DNA of 34,584 nt. It comes from Pseudomonas gingeri. GTDB taxonomy: Bacteria; Pseudomonadota; Gammaproteobacteria; Pseudomonadales; Pseudomonadaceae. Under the pieces are notes generated by a model. It was not told where the DNA came from and searched no databases. It saw only the letters and a list, made by a program, of their open reading frames with translations. Shown one piece after another: positions 25,315-33,700 of this stretch. The position numbers and the translations under genes were made by a program. The DNA lies in assembly GCF_013385425.1 (NCBI RefSeq), contig NZ_JACAQA010000044.1, forward strand, positions 1 to 34,584. Direction: 5' to 3'. Each line of letters starts with the position of its first letter. Positions within the stretch are counted from its first letter, which is position 1.

Positions 25315-26559
25315 TTATTGGTAACCTTTAGGGAACGGATTCGGCTCGATCAGACCCGACTCGTAGACCACCTTGAACTGGCCATTGGGCTGCACTTCAC
25401 CGATACGGGTCTTGCTCCACAGGTGATGGTTGTCGTGCACTTTCACGTAGCCTTCAGGTGCGGTTTTCAGCTCGATGCCTGGCGAGGCAGCGACCACTTT
25501 GTCAACGTCGAAACTGCCGGCCTTCTCCACTGCTGCTTTCCACAACCACGGGCCGAGATAAGCCGCCTGGGTCACATCGCCAATCACCGCATCCTTACCG
25601 TACTTGGCCTTGAAGGCTTCGACGAAGGCTTTGTTGTTGGGGTTGTCCAGGCTCTGGAAGTACTTCATCGAGGCATAGAAGCCGGCCATGTTCTCGCCGC
25701 CGATGCCCAGCAGTTCGTCTTCGGTCACTGACAGGGTGAGCAGGGTCTGCTTGGAGGAATTGACGCCCGCCGCATTCAATTGCTTGTAGAACGCCACGTT
25801 GGAACCACCGACCACGGCAGCGAACACCACGTCAGGCTTCTTCAGCTTGACCTTGTTGATCAGCGAGCCGAACTGGGTGTTGCCCAGCGGGTAGTAGTCT
25901 TCGCCGACCACGGTGCCGTGCAGCACGTTTTCAATATGCTTGCGGGCGATCTTCATCGAGGTACGCGGCCAGATATAGTCCGAACCCACCAGGTAGAAGG
26001 TCTTGGCGCCCTTGGTCTTGGCGATCCAGTCGAGACTGGCAAGGATTTGCTGGGTGGCTTCCTGGCCGGTGTAGATCACGTTCTTCGACTGCTCCAGCCC
26101 CTCATAGAAAGTCGGGTAGTAGAGCAGGCCGTTTTCCTTCTCGAAGATCGGCAACACGGCCTTGCGCGAGGCCGAGGTCCAGCAGCCGAACACCGTCGCC
26201 ACCTTGTCGTTGACCAGCAGCTTCTTGGCCTTCTCGGCGAAGGTCGGCCAGTCGGACGCGCCGTCTTCCTGGATCACCTTGATCTGCCGGCCAAGGATGC
26301 CGCCCGAAGCGTTGATCTGTTCGATGGCCAGGCGTTCGGCCTGGATCGAACCGGTTTCGGAAATCGCCATGGTGCCGGTGGCCGAGTGCAACTGGCCGAC
26401 GGTGACTTCAGTCGGGGTCACGGCCAGGCCGGTGGTGTTGGCCTCGTCCGCCATCACCCCCTGGCTGAACACACTGGCGGCCAGTAACGACAAGGCCGCC
26501 GCTCCCAGCGCCAGACGGCGCGGCAACAGACCTTTGGTGCGGATCAATCGTGGTTCCAT
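25315..26559 (-). CDS. urtA: Periplasmic binding protein of urea/short-chain amide ABC transporter
   Basis: From ATG 26559, GAGGAG lies 6 nt upstream; the open frame continues to 26742 but that part lacks a signal-peptide start. The first 37 residues form a signal peptide with PRRLALGAAALSLLAASVFS, cut near VMADEA. The mature 375-residue domain is type I periplasmic-binding: GQLHSATGTMAISETGSIQA, IKVIQEDGASDWPTFAEKAK, VFGCWTSASRKAVLPIFEKE and GLLYYPTFYEGLEQSKNVIY. These phrases are typical of UrtA and its amide-binding relative FmdD. The downstream fmdA and amiE favour amides as ligands; urea remains possible, as no urease is in the window. Confidence 0.92.
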   Translation of the reverse strand: MEPRLIRTKGLLPRRLALGAAALSLLAASVFSQGVMADEANTTGLAVTPTEVTVGQLHSATGTMAISETGSIQAERLAIEQINASGGILGRQIKVIQEDGASDWPTFAEKAKKLLVNDKVATVFGCWTSASRKAVLPIFEKENGLLYYPTFYEGLEQSKNVIYTGQEATQQILASLDWIAKTKGAKTFYLVGSDYIWPRTSMKIARKHIENVLHGTVVGEDYYPLGNTQFGSLINKVKLKKPDVVFAAVVGGSNVAFYKQLNAAGVNSSKQTLLTLSVTEDELLGIGGENMAGFYASMKYFQSLDNPNNKAFVEAFKAKYGKDAVIGDVTQAAYLGPWLWKAAVEKAGSFDVDKVVAASPGIELKTAPEGYVKVHDNHHLWSKTRIGEVQPNGQFKVVYESGLIEPNPFPKGYQ

Positions 26560-26654
26560 GCTGCTACTCCTCTGCGGTGGCGCTGCGGTTCGCCTGAGAG
26601 GGCGGCCAGCAACGGTGATGGCATCAGCATGGCGGCGAGGAGCGGCGGCCGGTA

Positions 26655-26692
26655 TACGCAGCCTGACGTAAAGGCATACGTCATTTGACGTA
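26655..26692. promoter_or_regulatory. Two tandem 16-bp palindromes between urtA and the sensor kinase
   Basis: TACGTCATTTGACGTA (26677-26692) is a perfect palindrome with 7-bp arms. TACGCAGCCTGACGTA (26655-26670) is an imperfect copy, 22 bp away start to start, or about two helix turns. The spacing puts both on the same DNA face, as expected for two dimers of an activator. They lie 96-133 bp upstream of urtA and 185-222 bp upstream of the kinase gene. A matching site lies ahead of fmdA at 21365. Confidence 0.7.
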
Positions 26693-26876
26693 GGGAAATT
26701 CGCACCAAGCTGGCGCAGGCTAGCGCCCCAGGCCCGTGCCACCTGACCGCCTCACGCGCAGGCACGCGCACGGGTAACCGCTGGTGCGGCCCGCCAGCCT
26801 GGGGCATGAAAATTGCTCAATTTTTCACCACTACAACGCCAGGCACGGAGCGCCTTGACAGCAGGAGTCTTTCACC

Positions 26877-29800
26877 GTGCTACCACCCGGCACCCAGCGC
26901 ATCGCCAAGATCCGTCGCGACTACAACAGCTGGGTCGCCGACGAGACCATGGAGGACTACGCCCTGCGCTACACGCCGAAGTCCTTTCGCAAGTGGTCGG
27001 AGTTGCGCATCGCCAACACCGCCCTGGGCGCGGTGTCGTTCCTCGCCCTGGAGGCGATCGGCGGAGTGCTGGCCCTGAGTTATGGGTTCACCAACACCTT
27101 CTGGGCGATTCTCGCGGTGAGCCTGGTGATCTTCTTCACCGGCCTGCCCATCAGCTACTACGCCGCCCGCTACGGCGTCGACATGGACCTGCTGACCCGC
27201 GGCGCCGGCTTCGGCTATATCGGTTCGACCATCACCTCGCTGATCTACGCCAGCTTCACCTTCCTGTTCTTCGCCCTGGAAGCGGCGATCATGGCGTTGG
27301 CCCTGGAGCTGTATTTCCATATCCCGCTGGCCTTCGCCTATGTGATCTGCTCCGTGCTGGTGATCCCGCTGGTGGCCTACGGGGTGACGCTGATCAGCCG
27401 CCTGCAACTCTGGACCCAACCGCTGTGGCTGGTGTTGCTGGTGCTGCCCTACCTGTTCGTGCTGGTGAAAAATCCCCAGGCCTTCAGCGACTGGACCAGC
27501 TTCCTCGGTCGCAGCTCCAGCGGTGGTGACTTCAATCTGCTGGAGTTTTGCGCGGCCTGTACCGTGGCTCTTTCGCTGGTGACGCAGATCGGCGAACAGG
27601 TCGACTACCTGCGCTTCCTGCCGGAGAAAACCTCGGCCAACCGCAAACGCTGGTGGGCCGCCCTGCTCTGCGCCGGCCCCGGCTGGATCATCCCCGGTGC
27701 CCTGAAAATGGCCGCCGGGGCCTTCCTGGCCTTTCTCGCCCTGCAACACGAAATCCCCATGGAGCGTGCCGCCGAACCGACGCAGATGTACCTGGTGGCC
27801 TTCAGTTATGTGTTCTCCTCGCCGGAATGGGCCCTGGGCGCCATGGTGCTGTTCGTCTTTGTCTCGCAGATGAAGATCAACCTGACCAATGCCTACGCCG
27901 GCTCCCTGGCCTGGTCGAACTTCTTCGCCCGGGTCACCCACAGTCATCCCGGCCGCGTGGTGTGGCTGGTGTTCAATGTGGCGATTGCACTGATGCTGAT
28001 GGAGCTGGGGGTGTTCGATGTCATCGACCAGGTGCTCGGTCTCTACGCCAATATCGCCACCGCCTGGATTGGTTCGGTGGTCGCGGATCTGGTGATCAAC
28101 AAGCCCTTGGGGCTGTCGCCGAAGCACATCGAATTCAAGCGCGCACACCTCTACGACATCAACCCGGTGGGCGTCGGCTCGATGGTGATTGCCTCGTTGC
28201 TGTCGATCCTCGCCCACTTCGGACTGTTCGGTGCCCTAGCCCAGGCCGCGCCGCCCTTTGTCGCCCTCGGTACCGCGCTGATCATGGTTCCGCTGCTGGC
28301 CTGGGCCACCGGCAGCCGCTATTACATCGCCCGCACCAGCGACCCGTTGCTGCTGCGTCCGGTGCAACCGAGTACGCAGGTCACCTGCGGTCTGTGCAGT
28401 AATCCGTTCGAAGTCGCGGACATGGCGTTCTGTCCGGCCTACAGCACGCCCATCTGCTCGCTGTGCTGTTCGCTGGATGCGCGTTGCGGCGATCGTTGCA
28501 AACCCCAGGGGCGTTTGTCCGCACAGTTCGAGTCGTTGTTGCGCTGGTTGCTGCCCAGCACTATGGTGCCGCGCCTGCATACCCGGTTGATGCATTACCT
28601 CGGTCTGCTGCTGGTACTGATCCTGATGCTCAGCGGCGCCCTTGCGCTGATCTATGGCCAGGCGTCCCAGGGGCTGCCCCATTCGGCGACTTTGTACCAG
28701 GCGTTTTTCAAGGCATTCCTGACCCTATCGATGCTGGCGGCGATCCTCGCCTGGTGGATCGTTCTGACCCGGGAAAGCCGCCATGTGGCCCAGGAAGAAT
28801 CGACTCGCCAGACGCAATTACTGATGCAGGAAATCGCCGCCCACCGAGTCACCGACCAGGCCCTGCAGGATGCCAAGGAAGCCTCCGAGGCAGCCAATGC
28901 GGCCAAGAGTCGCTATATCACCGGGCTGTCCCATGAACTGCGCACGCCGCTCAACAGCATCCTCGGTTTTACCCAGAACCTGCAGCGCGACGCGGCCATG
29001 CCGGAACAGCACCAGGATGCCCTGGCGACCATTCTGCGCAGTGGTTCGCACCTGCTGTCACTGATCGACGGACTGCTCGATGTGGCCAAGATCGAGGCCG
29101 GCAAACTGCGCCTGGAACTGACGGAAATTCCTTTCCCGGAACTGATCCATGACCTGGAACTGATGTTCACTCCTCAGGCCCAGGAAAAGGGTCTGCGCTT
29201 TCGCCTGGAACTGATCGGCAAGATGCCGGCGGTGGTGCGTGGCGATGAAAAACGTGTGCGGCAGATCCTGATCAATCTGCTGGGCAATGCGGTCAACTTC
29301 ACCGACAGCGGCGAGGTTTGCCTGCGGGTCAGCTACATGCGCGAAACCGCGAACTTCGAGATTATCGACACCGGTATCGGCATCGACCCCGAGCATATCG
29401 AGCGGATCTTCCAGCCGTTCGAGCGCGGCGACCTGATGCGCCAGGACAAGGGCGTCGGCCTGGGCCTGACCATCACCCGCATGCTCACCTCGCTGATGGG
29501 CGGCGAATTGCAGGTCAGGAGCCAGCAGGACAAGGGCACCTGCTTCCAGGTGCGGCTGTTTCTTTCCCAGGTGCGGGCGCCCCGAGCCGTGGTCCATGTC
29601 GAGCACGACATCATCGGCTACCAGGGACCACGACGCCGGGTGCTGGTGGTGGACGATCATGTGGACCATCGCAAAGTGCTCAACGGCATGCTCACGCCGC
29701 TGGGCTTCGAAGTGGTGCAGGCCAGCAACGGCCAGGAAGCGATTCGTCAGGTGGCGTTGCTGGGGCCGGACCTGATTCTGATGGACCTGTCGATGCCGAC

Positions 29801-30254
29801 CATGGATGGCTGGGAAACCAGCCGCCTGATCCGCCGCAATGCGCTGTCCACGGTGCCAATCATCGTGATCTCGGCCAATGCCTTCAGCGATGAGCGCAAC
29901 CTGGCGAGTGCCTGCAATGACTACCTGGCCAAGCCGGTGCGCACGCCGGAGTTGCTGGAGAGGATTCAGAAGCAACTTGATCTGCATTGGGTGCGGCGTG
30001 AAAAGCCAGCGCCGGCGCCACTCCCCGAACCCTGGGTCTTGCCTTCACACCCTGACCTTGTTGCCCTCGGCGAGCTCAGCGCCATCGGCTATGTCCGTGG
30101 CTTGCAGGAAAAGCTCGACAGCATCCAGGCTGAAGCGCCGGACACAGCGGCTTTTATCGGGTCGATCCGCAAACTGCTGAAGAACTTTCGCCTGGACGAA
30201 ATCAACCGCACCCTCAAGGAGGCAGAAGATGAATGCACTGACCACAGTCGCTGA
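26877..30254 (+). CDS. Hybrid histidine kinase with transporter-like (NCS1-type) sensor domain
   Basis: The 1125-residue protein begins at GTG, with AGGAG 9 nt upstream. Residues about 1-490 look like a nucleobase:cation symporter (NCS1) permease with about twelve helices (FRKWSELRIANTALGAVSFL; AGFGYIGSTITSLIYASFTF). A Cys-rich stretch with at least nine cysteines covers about 503-545 (CGLCSNPFEVADMAFCPAY), then two more helices and a coiled coil. The kinase has its phospho-histidine at His686 (SHELRTPLNS), an N box ILINLLGNAVNF, G boxes DTGIGI and GVGLGLTI, and a receiver with Asp970 (LILMDLSMP). It probably senses amides or urea, as a transporter-derived sensor. It overlaps the response regulator gene by 26 bases. 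Confidence 0.9.
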   Translation: MLPPGTQRIAKIRRDYNSWVADETMEDYALRYTPKSFRKWSELRIANTALGAVSFLALEAIGGVLALSYGFTNTFWAILAVSLVIFFTGLPISYYAARYGVDMDLLTRGAGFGYIGSTITSLIYASFTFLFFALEAAIMALALELYFHIPLAFAYVICSVLVIPLVAYGVTLISRLQLWTQPLWLVLLVLPYLFVLVKNPQAFSDWTSFLGRSSSGGDFNLLEFCAACTVALSLVTQIGEQVDYLRFLPEKTSANRKRWWAALLCAGPGWIIPGALKMAAGAFLAFLALQHEIPMERAAEPTQMYLVAFSYVFSSPEWALGAMVLFVFVSQMKINLTNAYAGSLAWSNFFARVTHSHPGRVVWLVFNVAIALMLMELGVFDVIDQVLGLYANIATAWIGSVVADLVINKPLGLSPKHIEFKRAHLYDINPVGVGSMVIASLLSILAHFGLFGALAQAAPPFVALGTALIMVPLLAWATGSRYYIARTSDPLLLRPVQPSTQVTCGLCSNPFEVADMAFCPAYSTPICSLCCSLDARCGDRCKPQGRLSAQFESLLRWLLPSTMVPRLHTRLMHYLGLLLVLILMLSGALALIYGQASQGLPHSATLYQAFFKAFLTLSMLAAILAWWIVLTRESRHVAQEESTRQTQLLMQEIAAHRVTDQALQDAKEASEAANAAKSRYITGLSHELRTPLNSILGFTQNLQRDAAMPEQHQDALATILRSGSHLLSLIDGLLDVAKIEAGKLRLELTEIPFPELIHDLELMFTPQAQEKGLRFRLELIGKMPAVVRGDEKRVRQILINLLGNAVNFTDSGEVCLRVSYMRETANFEIIDTGIGIDPEHIERIFQPFERGDLMRQDKGVGLGLTITRMLTSLMGGELQVRSQQDKGTCFQVRLFLSQVRAPRAVVHVEHDIIGYQGPRRRVLVVDDHVDHRKVLNGMLTPLGFEVVQASNGQEAIRQVALLGPDLILMDLSMPTMDGWETSRLIRRNALSTVPIIVISANAFSDERNLASACNDYLAKPVRTPELLERIQKQLDLHWVRREKPAPAPLPEPWVLPSHPDLVALGELSAIGYVRGLQEKLDSIQAEAPDTAAFIGSIRKLLKNFRLDEINRTLKEAEDECTDHSR

Positions 30255-30915
30255 ACCCGGTGTCGTGCTGATTGTGGATGACACGCCGGATAACCTCGCT
30301 CTGCTGTCCGACGCGCTTAACGATGCCGGTTATATGGTGCTGGTGGCGCTGGATGGGTTGAGTGCGTTGAACCGGATCGAGCGGCGGCGCCCGGACCTGA
30401 TCCTGCTGGATGCGATGATGCCGGGGCTGGATGGGTTTGAGACCTGTCGGCGGATCAAGGCGCAGCCGGAGAGTGCTGATATTCCGGTGCTGTTTATGAC
30501 GGCGCTGACGGAGAGTCGGCATGTGGTTCAGGGGTTTGAGGTGGGTGGCAGTGATTATGTGACCAAGCCGATTCAGATCGATGAGGTGCTGGCTCGGGTT
30601 GCGGCGCATTTGCGTACCTCACGCACGCTGTTGTCGGCGCGGGCGGCATCACAGCCAGTGGCGGCCTTGAGCCTGAACGACGAACCGGCCAGCCAGGTGT
30701 TGTCGGCACGTTTTCAACTGACGGGGCGTGAGGTGGAAGTGCTGCGCTGGGTAGCCTGTGGAAAAACCAATCGCGATATCGGCACCATTCTGGACTTGAG
30801 CCCGCGTACGGTGAACAAGCATCTGGAGCATGTGTATATCAAGCTGGGGGTGGAGACGAGGACGGCGGCGACGTCAGTGGTGCTGTCGGCGATGACTGAG
30901 CATCGGCGGATGTAG
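30229..30915 (+). CDS. LuxR-type response regulator
   Basis: The 228-residue protein has a receiver domain (VVLIVDDTPDNLALLSDAL; phospho-acceptor Asp61 in LILLDAMMP; Lys in YVTKPI). A C-terminal LuxR/GerE helix-turn-helix follows: LTGREVEVLRWVACGKTNRD, IGTILDLSPRTVNKHLEHVY. AAGGAGG lies 6 nt before the ATG, inside the end of the kinase gene, so kinase and regulator are made together. It is the best candidate to bind the TACGTC-N3-TGACGTA sites upstream of urtA and fmdA and to activate amide uptake and hydrolysis. The target assignment is inference from position. Confidence 0.9.
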   Translation: MNALTTVAEPGVVLIVDDTPDNLALLSDALNDAGYMVLVALDGLSALNRIERRRPDLILLDAMMPGLDGFETCRRIKAQPESADIPVLFMTALTESRHVVQGFEVGGSDYVTKPIQIDEVLARVAAHLRTSRTLLSARAASQPVAALSLNDEPASQVLSARFQLTGREVEVLRWVACGKTNRDIGTILDLSPRTVNKHLEHVYIKLGVETRTAATSVVLSAMTEHRRM

Positions 30916-30930
30916 AGGCGGCGCTTTGCG

Positions 30931-31270
30931 CAGTGATTTGCCAAGGCCAGCAAGACAACTCGCTTTCCTTTGAGTGAAGTTTCCTAGAAAATATTGACCG
31001 CTTGCGCCTGCTAATTTCGATGACTAGTCTTCAATTCGTCACTGCCTATTCAGTGATCGGGTTTAGTCGCCCGGGATAGATTGGCGCACAGCGCCCCCTT
31101 GGAATGAGGCGTTTTTTATTGCCTACATTTTATGGTGGCTGTGCGCAGGGCACCCTCGTGGTGCGCCGGTTTCTCCAATCTTCCGGTCGACTAACCTGTG
31201 CACAGCTGCCACCCACAATCGTTTAGTCGCGACGGCGTGGTGGCTCCAACCGCCAGATTGGAGATTTACC
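30931..31270 (+). promoter_or_regulatory. Structured leader of the first DUF6124-type gene (copy 1)
   Basis: This gene-free stretch is repeated with high identity at 33363-33700. As RNA it can form a hairpin TCACTG/CAGTGA near 31040, a short stem GGCGC-ACA-GCGCC (31083-31095), and a helix TCTCCAATCT (31172-31181) with AGATTGGAGA (31255-31264), which hides the ribosome site GGAG 7 nt before ATG 31271. CGACTAA (31188-31194) can pair with TTAGTCG at 31223-31229, inside that helix, or with the same sequence at 31063-31069. A short frame starts at 31106 (MRRFLLPTFYGG) but lacks a proper ribosome site. This looks like a translation-control switch. Confidence 0.65.
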
Positions 31271-31618
31271 ATGTACAAAGTCACACCCAACCCACCGGGA
31301 ACCTCCGGTGTCGAAAGCATTGACCCCCAAGCCGCTGATCGCGCCTTGGCGTACTACATACTGCCTCAAGGCGGCGGTCCAAAACGCCCTGGTATCGTAG
31401 GAACGCAAGAGAGAGCCTCTACCCCGCAAAGCCGAGAAGAAGCCCTCGTCAACGCCAGCTCAATCCTGGACTCCGCTGCCGCCACCGCCTATGAAAATGC
31501 CGACAACCTCACGGGTGCGAACCGAAAGGTGGCGATGGGCGTCGTGCATCTGATCGAGTTGGCTCAACGGCAGGTGGATTCAGTGATTGAAGAACAGCCT
31601 GCTGGGGTCACAAACTGA
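31271..31618 (+). CDS. DUF6124-type small protein, copy 1
   Basis: The 115-residue protein starts MYKVTPNPPGTSGVESIDPQ, the usual opening of a Pseudomonas small-protein family that I recall as DUF6124. It continues with ADRALAYYILPQGGGPKRPG and a helical C-terminus (EEALVNASSILDSAAATAYE; VAMGVVHLIELAQRQVDSVI). No signal peptide or catalytic motif is seen. Its function is unknown. GGAG lies 7 nt before the ATG and is sequestered in the leader helix. A nearly identical copy is encoded at 33701, differing mainly around residues 44-52. A clear terminator follows. Confidence 0.8.
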   Translation: MYKVTPNPPGTSGVESIDPQAADRALAYYILPQGGGPKRPGIVGTQERASTPQSREEALVNASSILDSAAATAYENADNLTGANRKVAMGVVHLIELAQRQVDSVIEEQPAGVTN

Positions 31619-31636
31619 CGGAAAGCAGCGCGGCAT

Positions 31637-31661
31637 AAAGGGGAGCTTGCTCCCCTTTTTT
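31637..31661 (+). terminator. Rho-independent terminator after DUF6124 copy 1
   Basis: AAAGGGGAGC (31637-31646) pairs perfectly with GCTCCCCTTT (31649-31658) around a 2-nt loop, ending in a run of six Ts to 31661. It ends the DUF6124 transcript, 6 bp before the LRR reading frame. Confidence 0.9.
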
Positions 31662-31666
31662 CACGC

Positions 31667-33223
31667 ATGCCTCTGGACACTTGGCTGACTTCACTGGCTA
31701 ATACCTCCATCAATCCTTTCGGCTCACTCACTTCGGACTCGTCAATAGTGCTGAACCGCAACGCCCTGATGGCCCAACTCTCTGCCACACCCGATGACAT
31801 TGCAGCGCGCGCTTCGCTCTATCGCGATTTGCTCAACAGCGGAGAGGCTTCCCTGGATGGCCTACGAGTAGCCGCCGGCCTGTGCGATCCGGCCGCTATC
31901 GCCGCAGTTGCGCAGTTGAGCGCCACCGCGCATACCAATCGCCCCAAGGCATTGTTGTCGCAGCTTCGTGGACTGCCCGTAGACCATGTCGAGTTGGAGA
32001 ATGCCGAGCCTGACTGGCTTGATGCCCTGGCAGGGCTGCCACTGCGTACGCTGGTACTCAACAGCCCGAAATTCAGCTTCGATCAGACTGTATGGCAACG
32101 TTTGCCAGCCGTTGCCCTCGAGACATTGAAAATCAGTGGTTTTTCGCGCGATGACAACGCCAGCAGCCTCCCGTCACTCGAACGGTTGCTCCGGCTGAAG
32201 TTGGAAACCTACGGCGAAGACTTCGACGACCGTTTCCTCCACCAACTCGGCAGTGGCGCGCTGCAGGAGTTATCGTTGAACCGTTGTGATGAGGTCACCG
32301 ACGACGGCCTGCTCGGACTGTCACGACTCAAGTTGCGTTCACTCACATTCGAACGCGCAGGGGAACTCACTTCACGTGGAATGCAGCACTTGGGTCATCA
32401 TCCACTCGAGCAGCTATCGCTAGGTTGGAATGGCGCAATCCTGAAGGACCCTTCCTGGCTCCGCGGCCTGACCGCATTGCGCTCGCTGAGCCTCGATTAC
32501 TGTTACGCAACCGACGCCATGCTCCACGCCATCCAGGGCCTGCCGATCGAACGGCTTTCGCTGCAATCTTCGTATATCGGCGAGGACGACATTGCCGAAC
32601 TGGAAGGCATGCCACTCGCCGATCTGGATCTTAAATCTTCACAGCAAATGATCGAGCGGCTCGATGTGCTGCACGCGTTTCCACTGAAGCGCCTGGGGCT
32701 CTCCGATGTGCAAGGCATCGACGCACATACGTTGCGCGACCTGCGCGGTTTGGACCTGGAATCGCTGGACCTTTCATTGAACGACATCACTGGAAAGGAA
32801 CTGAAACAACTGGCTGGTCTGCCGCTGAAGAGACTGAATCTCAGTTTTTGTCGCGACATCGACGGCAAGGCTTTGCGAATGCTCGTCGAATTGGGATTGC
32901 CGTTGGAGCAACTGGAGATAAGCGGTCTGGATCTACGCGATGCCGACTTAGCCTGTTTGCGCGATCTGCCGCTGCAACGCCTCGGTTTATATGAAAGTCC
33001 TTGGCTCACTGACGCCGGAGTCGCCCACCTCGCGCGTCTGCCGCTGCGAGATCTGACACTCGCGGCTGGTCCGGGGGAGTCGCAGCTCACTTCAGCCGTG
33101 GTGTCCATGTTGGAGCAGTTGCCACTACAAAAATTGTGGTTGCCGAACTGCTCAGGGATCAGCGCAGAAGGGTGGGACCGTTTGGCCAGATTGCCGGCCC
33201 ACGTGACTGGGCCCGGTATTTGA
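31667..33223 (+). CDS. Leucine-rich repeat protein
   Basis: The 518-residue protein is built from roughly 15 repeats of about 24 residues with the pattern LPL-x-L-x-L (for example ALQELSLNRCDEVTDDGLLG, LPLKRLNLSFCRDIDGKALR, LPLQRLGLYESPWLTDAGVA). This matches the cysteine-containing LRR subtype seen in F-box and GALA-like proteins, which forms a curved surface for binding other proteins. No F-box, signal peptide or enzyme domain is seen. The ATG at 31667 follows a terminator by only 6 bp and lacks a ribosome site, so the true start may be further in (Met35 at 31769 is an option) or expression may be poor. It lies between the two DUF6124 modules. An effector role is possible but unproven. Confidence 0.75.
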   Translation: MPLDTWLTSLANTSINPFGSLTSDSSIVLNRNALMAQLSATPDDIAARASLYRDLLNSGEASLDGLRVAAGLCDPAAIAAVAQLSATAHTNRPKALLSQLRGLPVDHVELENAEPDWLDALAGLPLRTLVLNSPKFSFDQTVWQRLPAVALETLKISGFSRDDNASSLPSLERLLRLKLETYGEDFDDRFLHQLGSGALQELSLNRCDEVTDDGLLGLSRLKLRSLTFERAGELTSRGMQHLGHHPLEQLSLGWNGAILKDPSWLRGLTALRSLSLDYCYATDAMLHAIQGLPIERLSLQSSYIGEDDIAELEGMPLADLDLKSSQQMIERLDVLHAFPLKRLGLSDVQGIDAHTLRDLRGLDLESLDLSLNDITGKELKQLAGLPLKRLNLSFCRDIDGKALRMLVELGLPLEQLEISGLDLRDADLACLRDLPLQRLGLYESPWLTDAGVAHLARLPLRDLTLAAGPGESQLTSAVVSMLEQLPLQKLWLPNCSGISAEGWDRLARLPAHVTGPGI

Positions 33224-33362
33224 CAGGTAGTGGAAATCCACATTCCCACTGAGTCGTATCAGTCCTAAGTACCTGGAAAATCGAGGGCCCAGCAGGAGAA
33301 TTCGCGCTCCCGGCCAACTGCCCTTTCAGCGTTTTAACACCGTCAAATCAGCTGCGTTTTTT

Positions 33363-33700
33363 CAGTGATCTTGCAGTGCCAGCAAGACAACTCGCTTTCC
33401 TTTGAATGAAGTTTCCTAGAAAATCCTGAGCGCTTGTGCCTGCCAATTTCGCTGGCTAGTCTTCAGTCCGTCACTGCATATCAGTGATCGGGTTTGGTAG
33501 CCCGGTATAGATTGGCGCACAGCGCCCCCTTGGAATGAGGCGTTTTTTATTGCCTGCCTTTTATGGTGGCTGTGCGCAGGGCACCTTCGGGCGCGCCGGT
33601 TTCTCCAATCTTCCGGTCTACCAACCTGTGTACAGCCGCCACCCCAATCGTTTGGTAGCGATACTGGTGACGGCTCCATCCGTGAGATTGGAGATTTGCC
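33363..33700 (+). promoter_or_regulatory. Structured leader of the second DUF6124-type gene (copy 2)
   Basis: This repeats the leader at 30931 with scattered changes. The ribosome-site helix is conserved: TCTCCAATCT (33602-33611) with AGATTGGAGA (33685-33694). The inner helix is CTACCAA (33618-33624) with TTGGTAG (33652-33658), and TTGGTAG occurs again upstream at 33494-33500. Relative to copy 1, two base pairs changed on both sides (G-C to T-A and T-A to C-G), so pairing is kept while sequence differs. The preceding 33224-33362 holds no gene that I can see. Confidence 0.65.

Noticed and set aside
26880..28217. A 445-codon minus-strand reading frame inside the sensor kinase gene
   Set aside because: It is the antisense shadow of the permease part; its Gln/Gly/His-rich sequence is a codon-bias artefact.
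31106..31225. Leader peptide MRRFLLPTFYGG in the DUF6124 leader
   Set aside because: The ATG has GGA directly adjoining it, too close for a ribosome site, and the two copies diverge in frame after about 17 codons, so the conservation looks RNA-level rather than protein-level.
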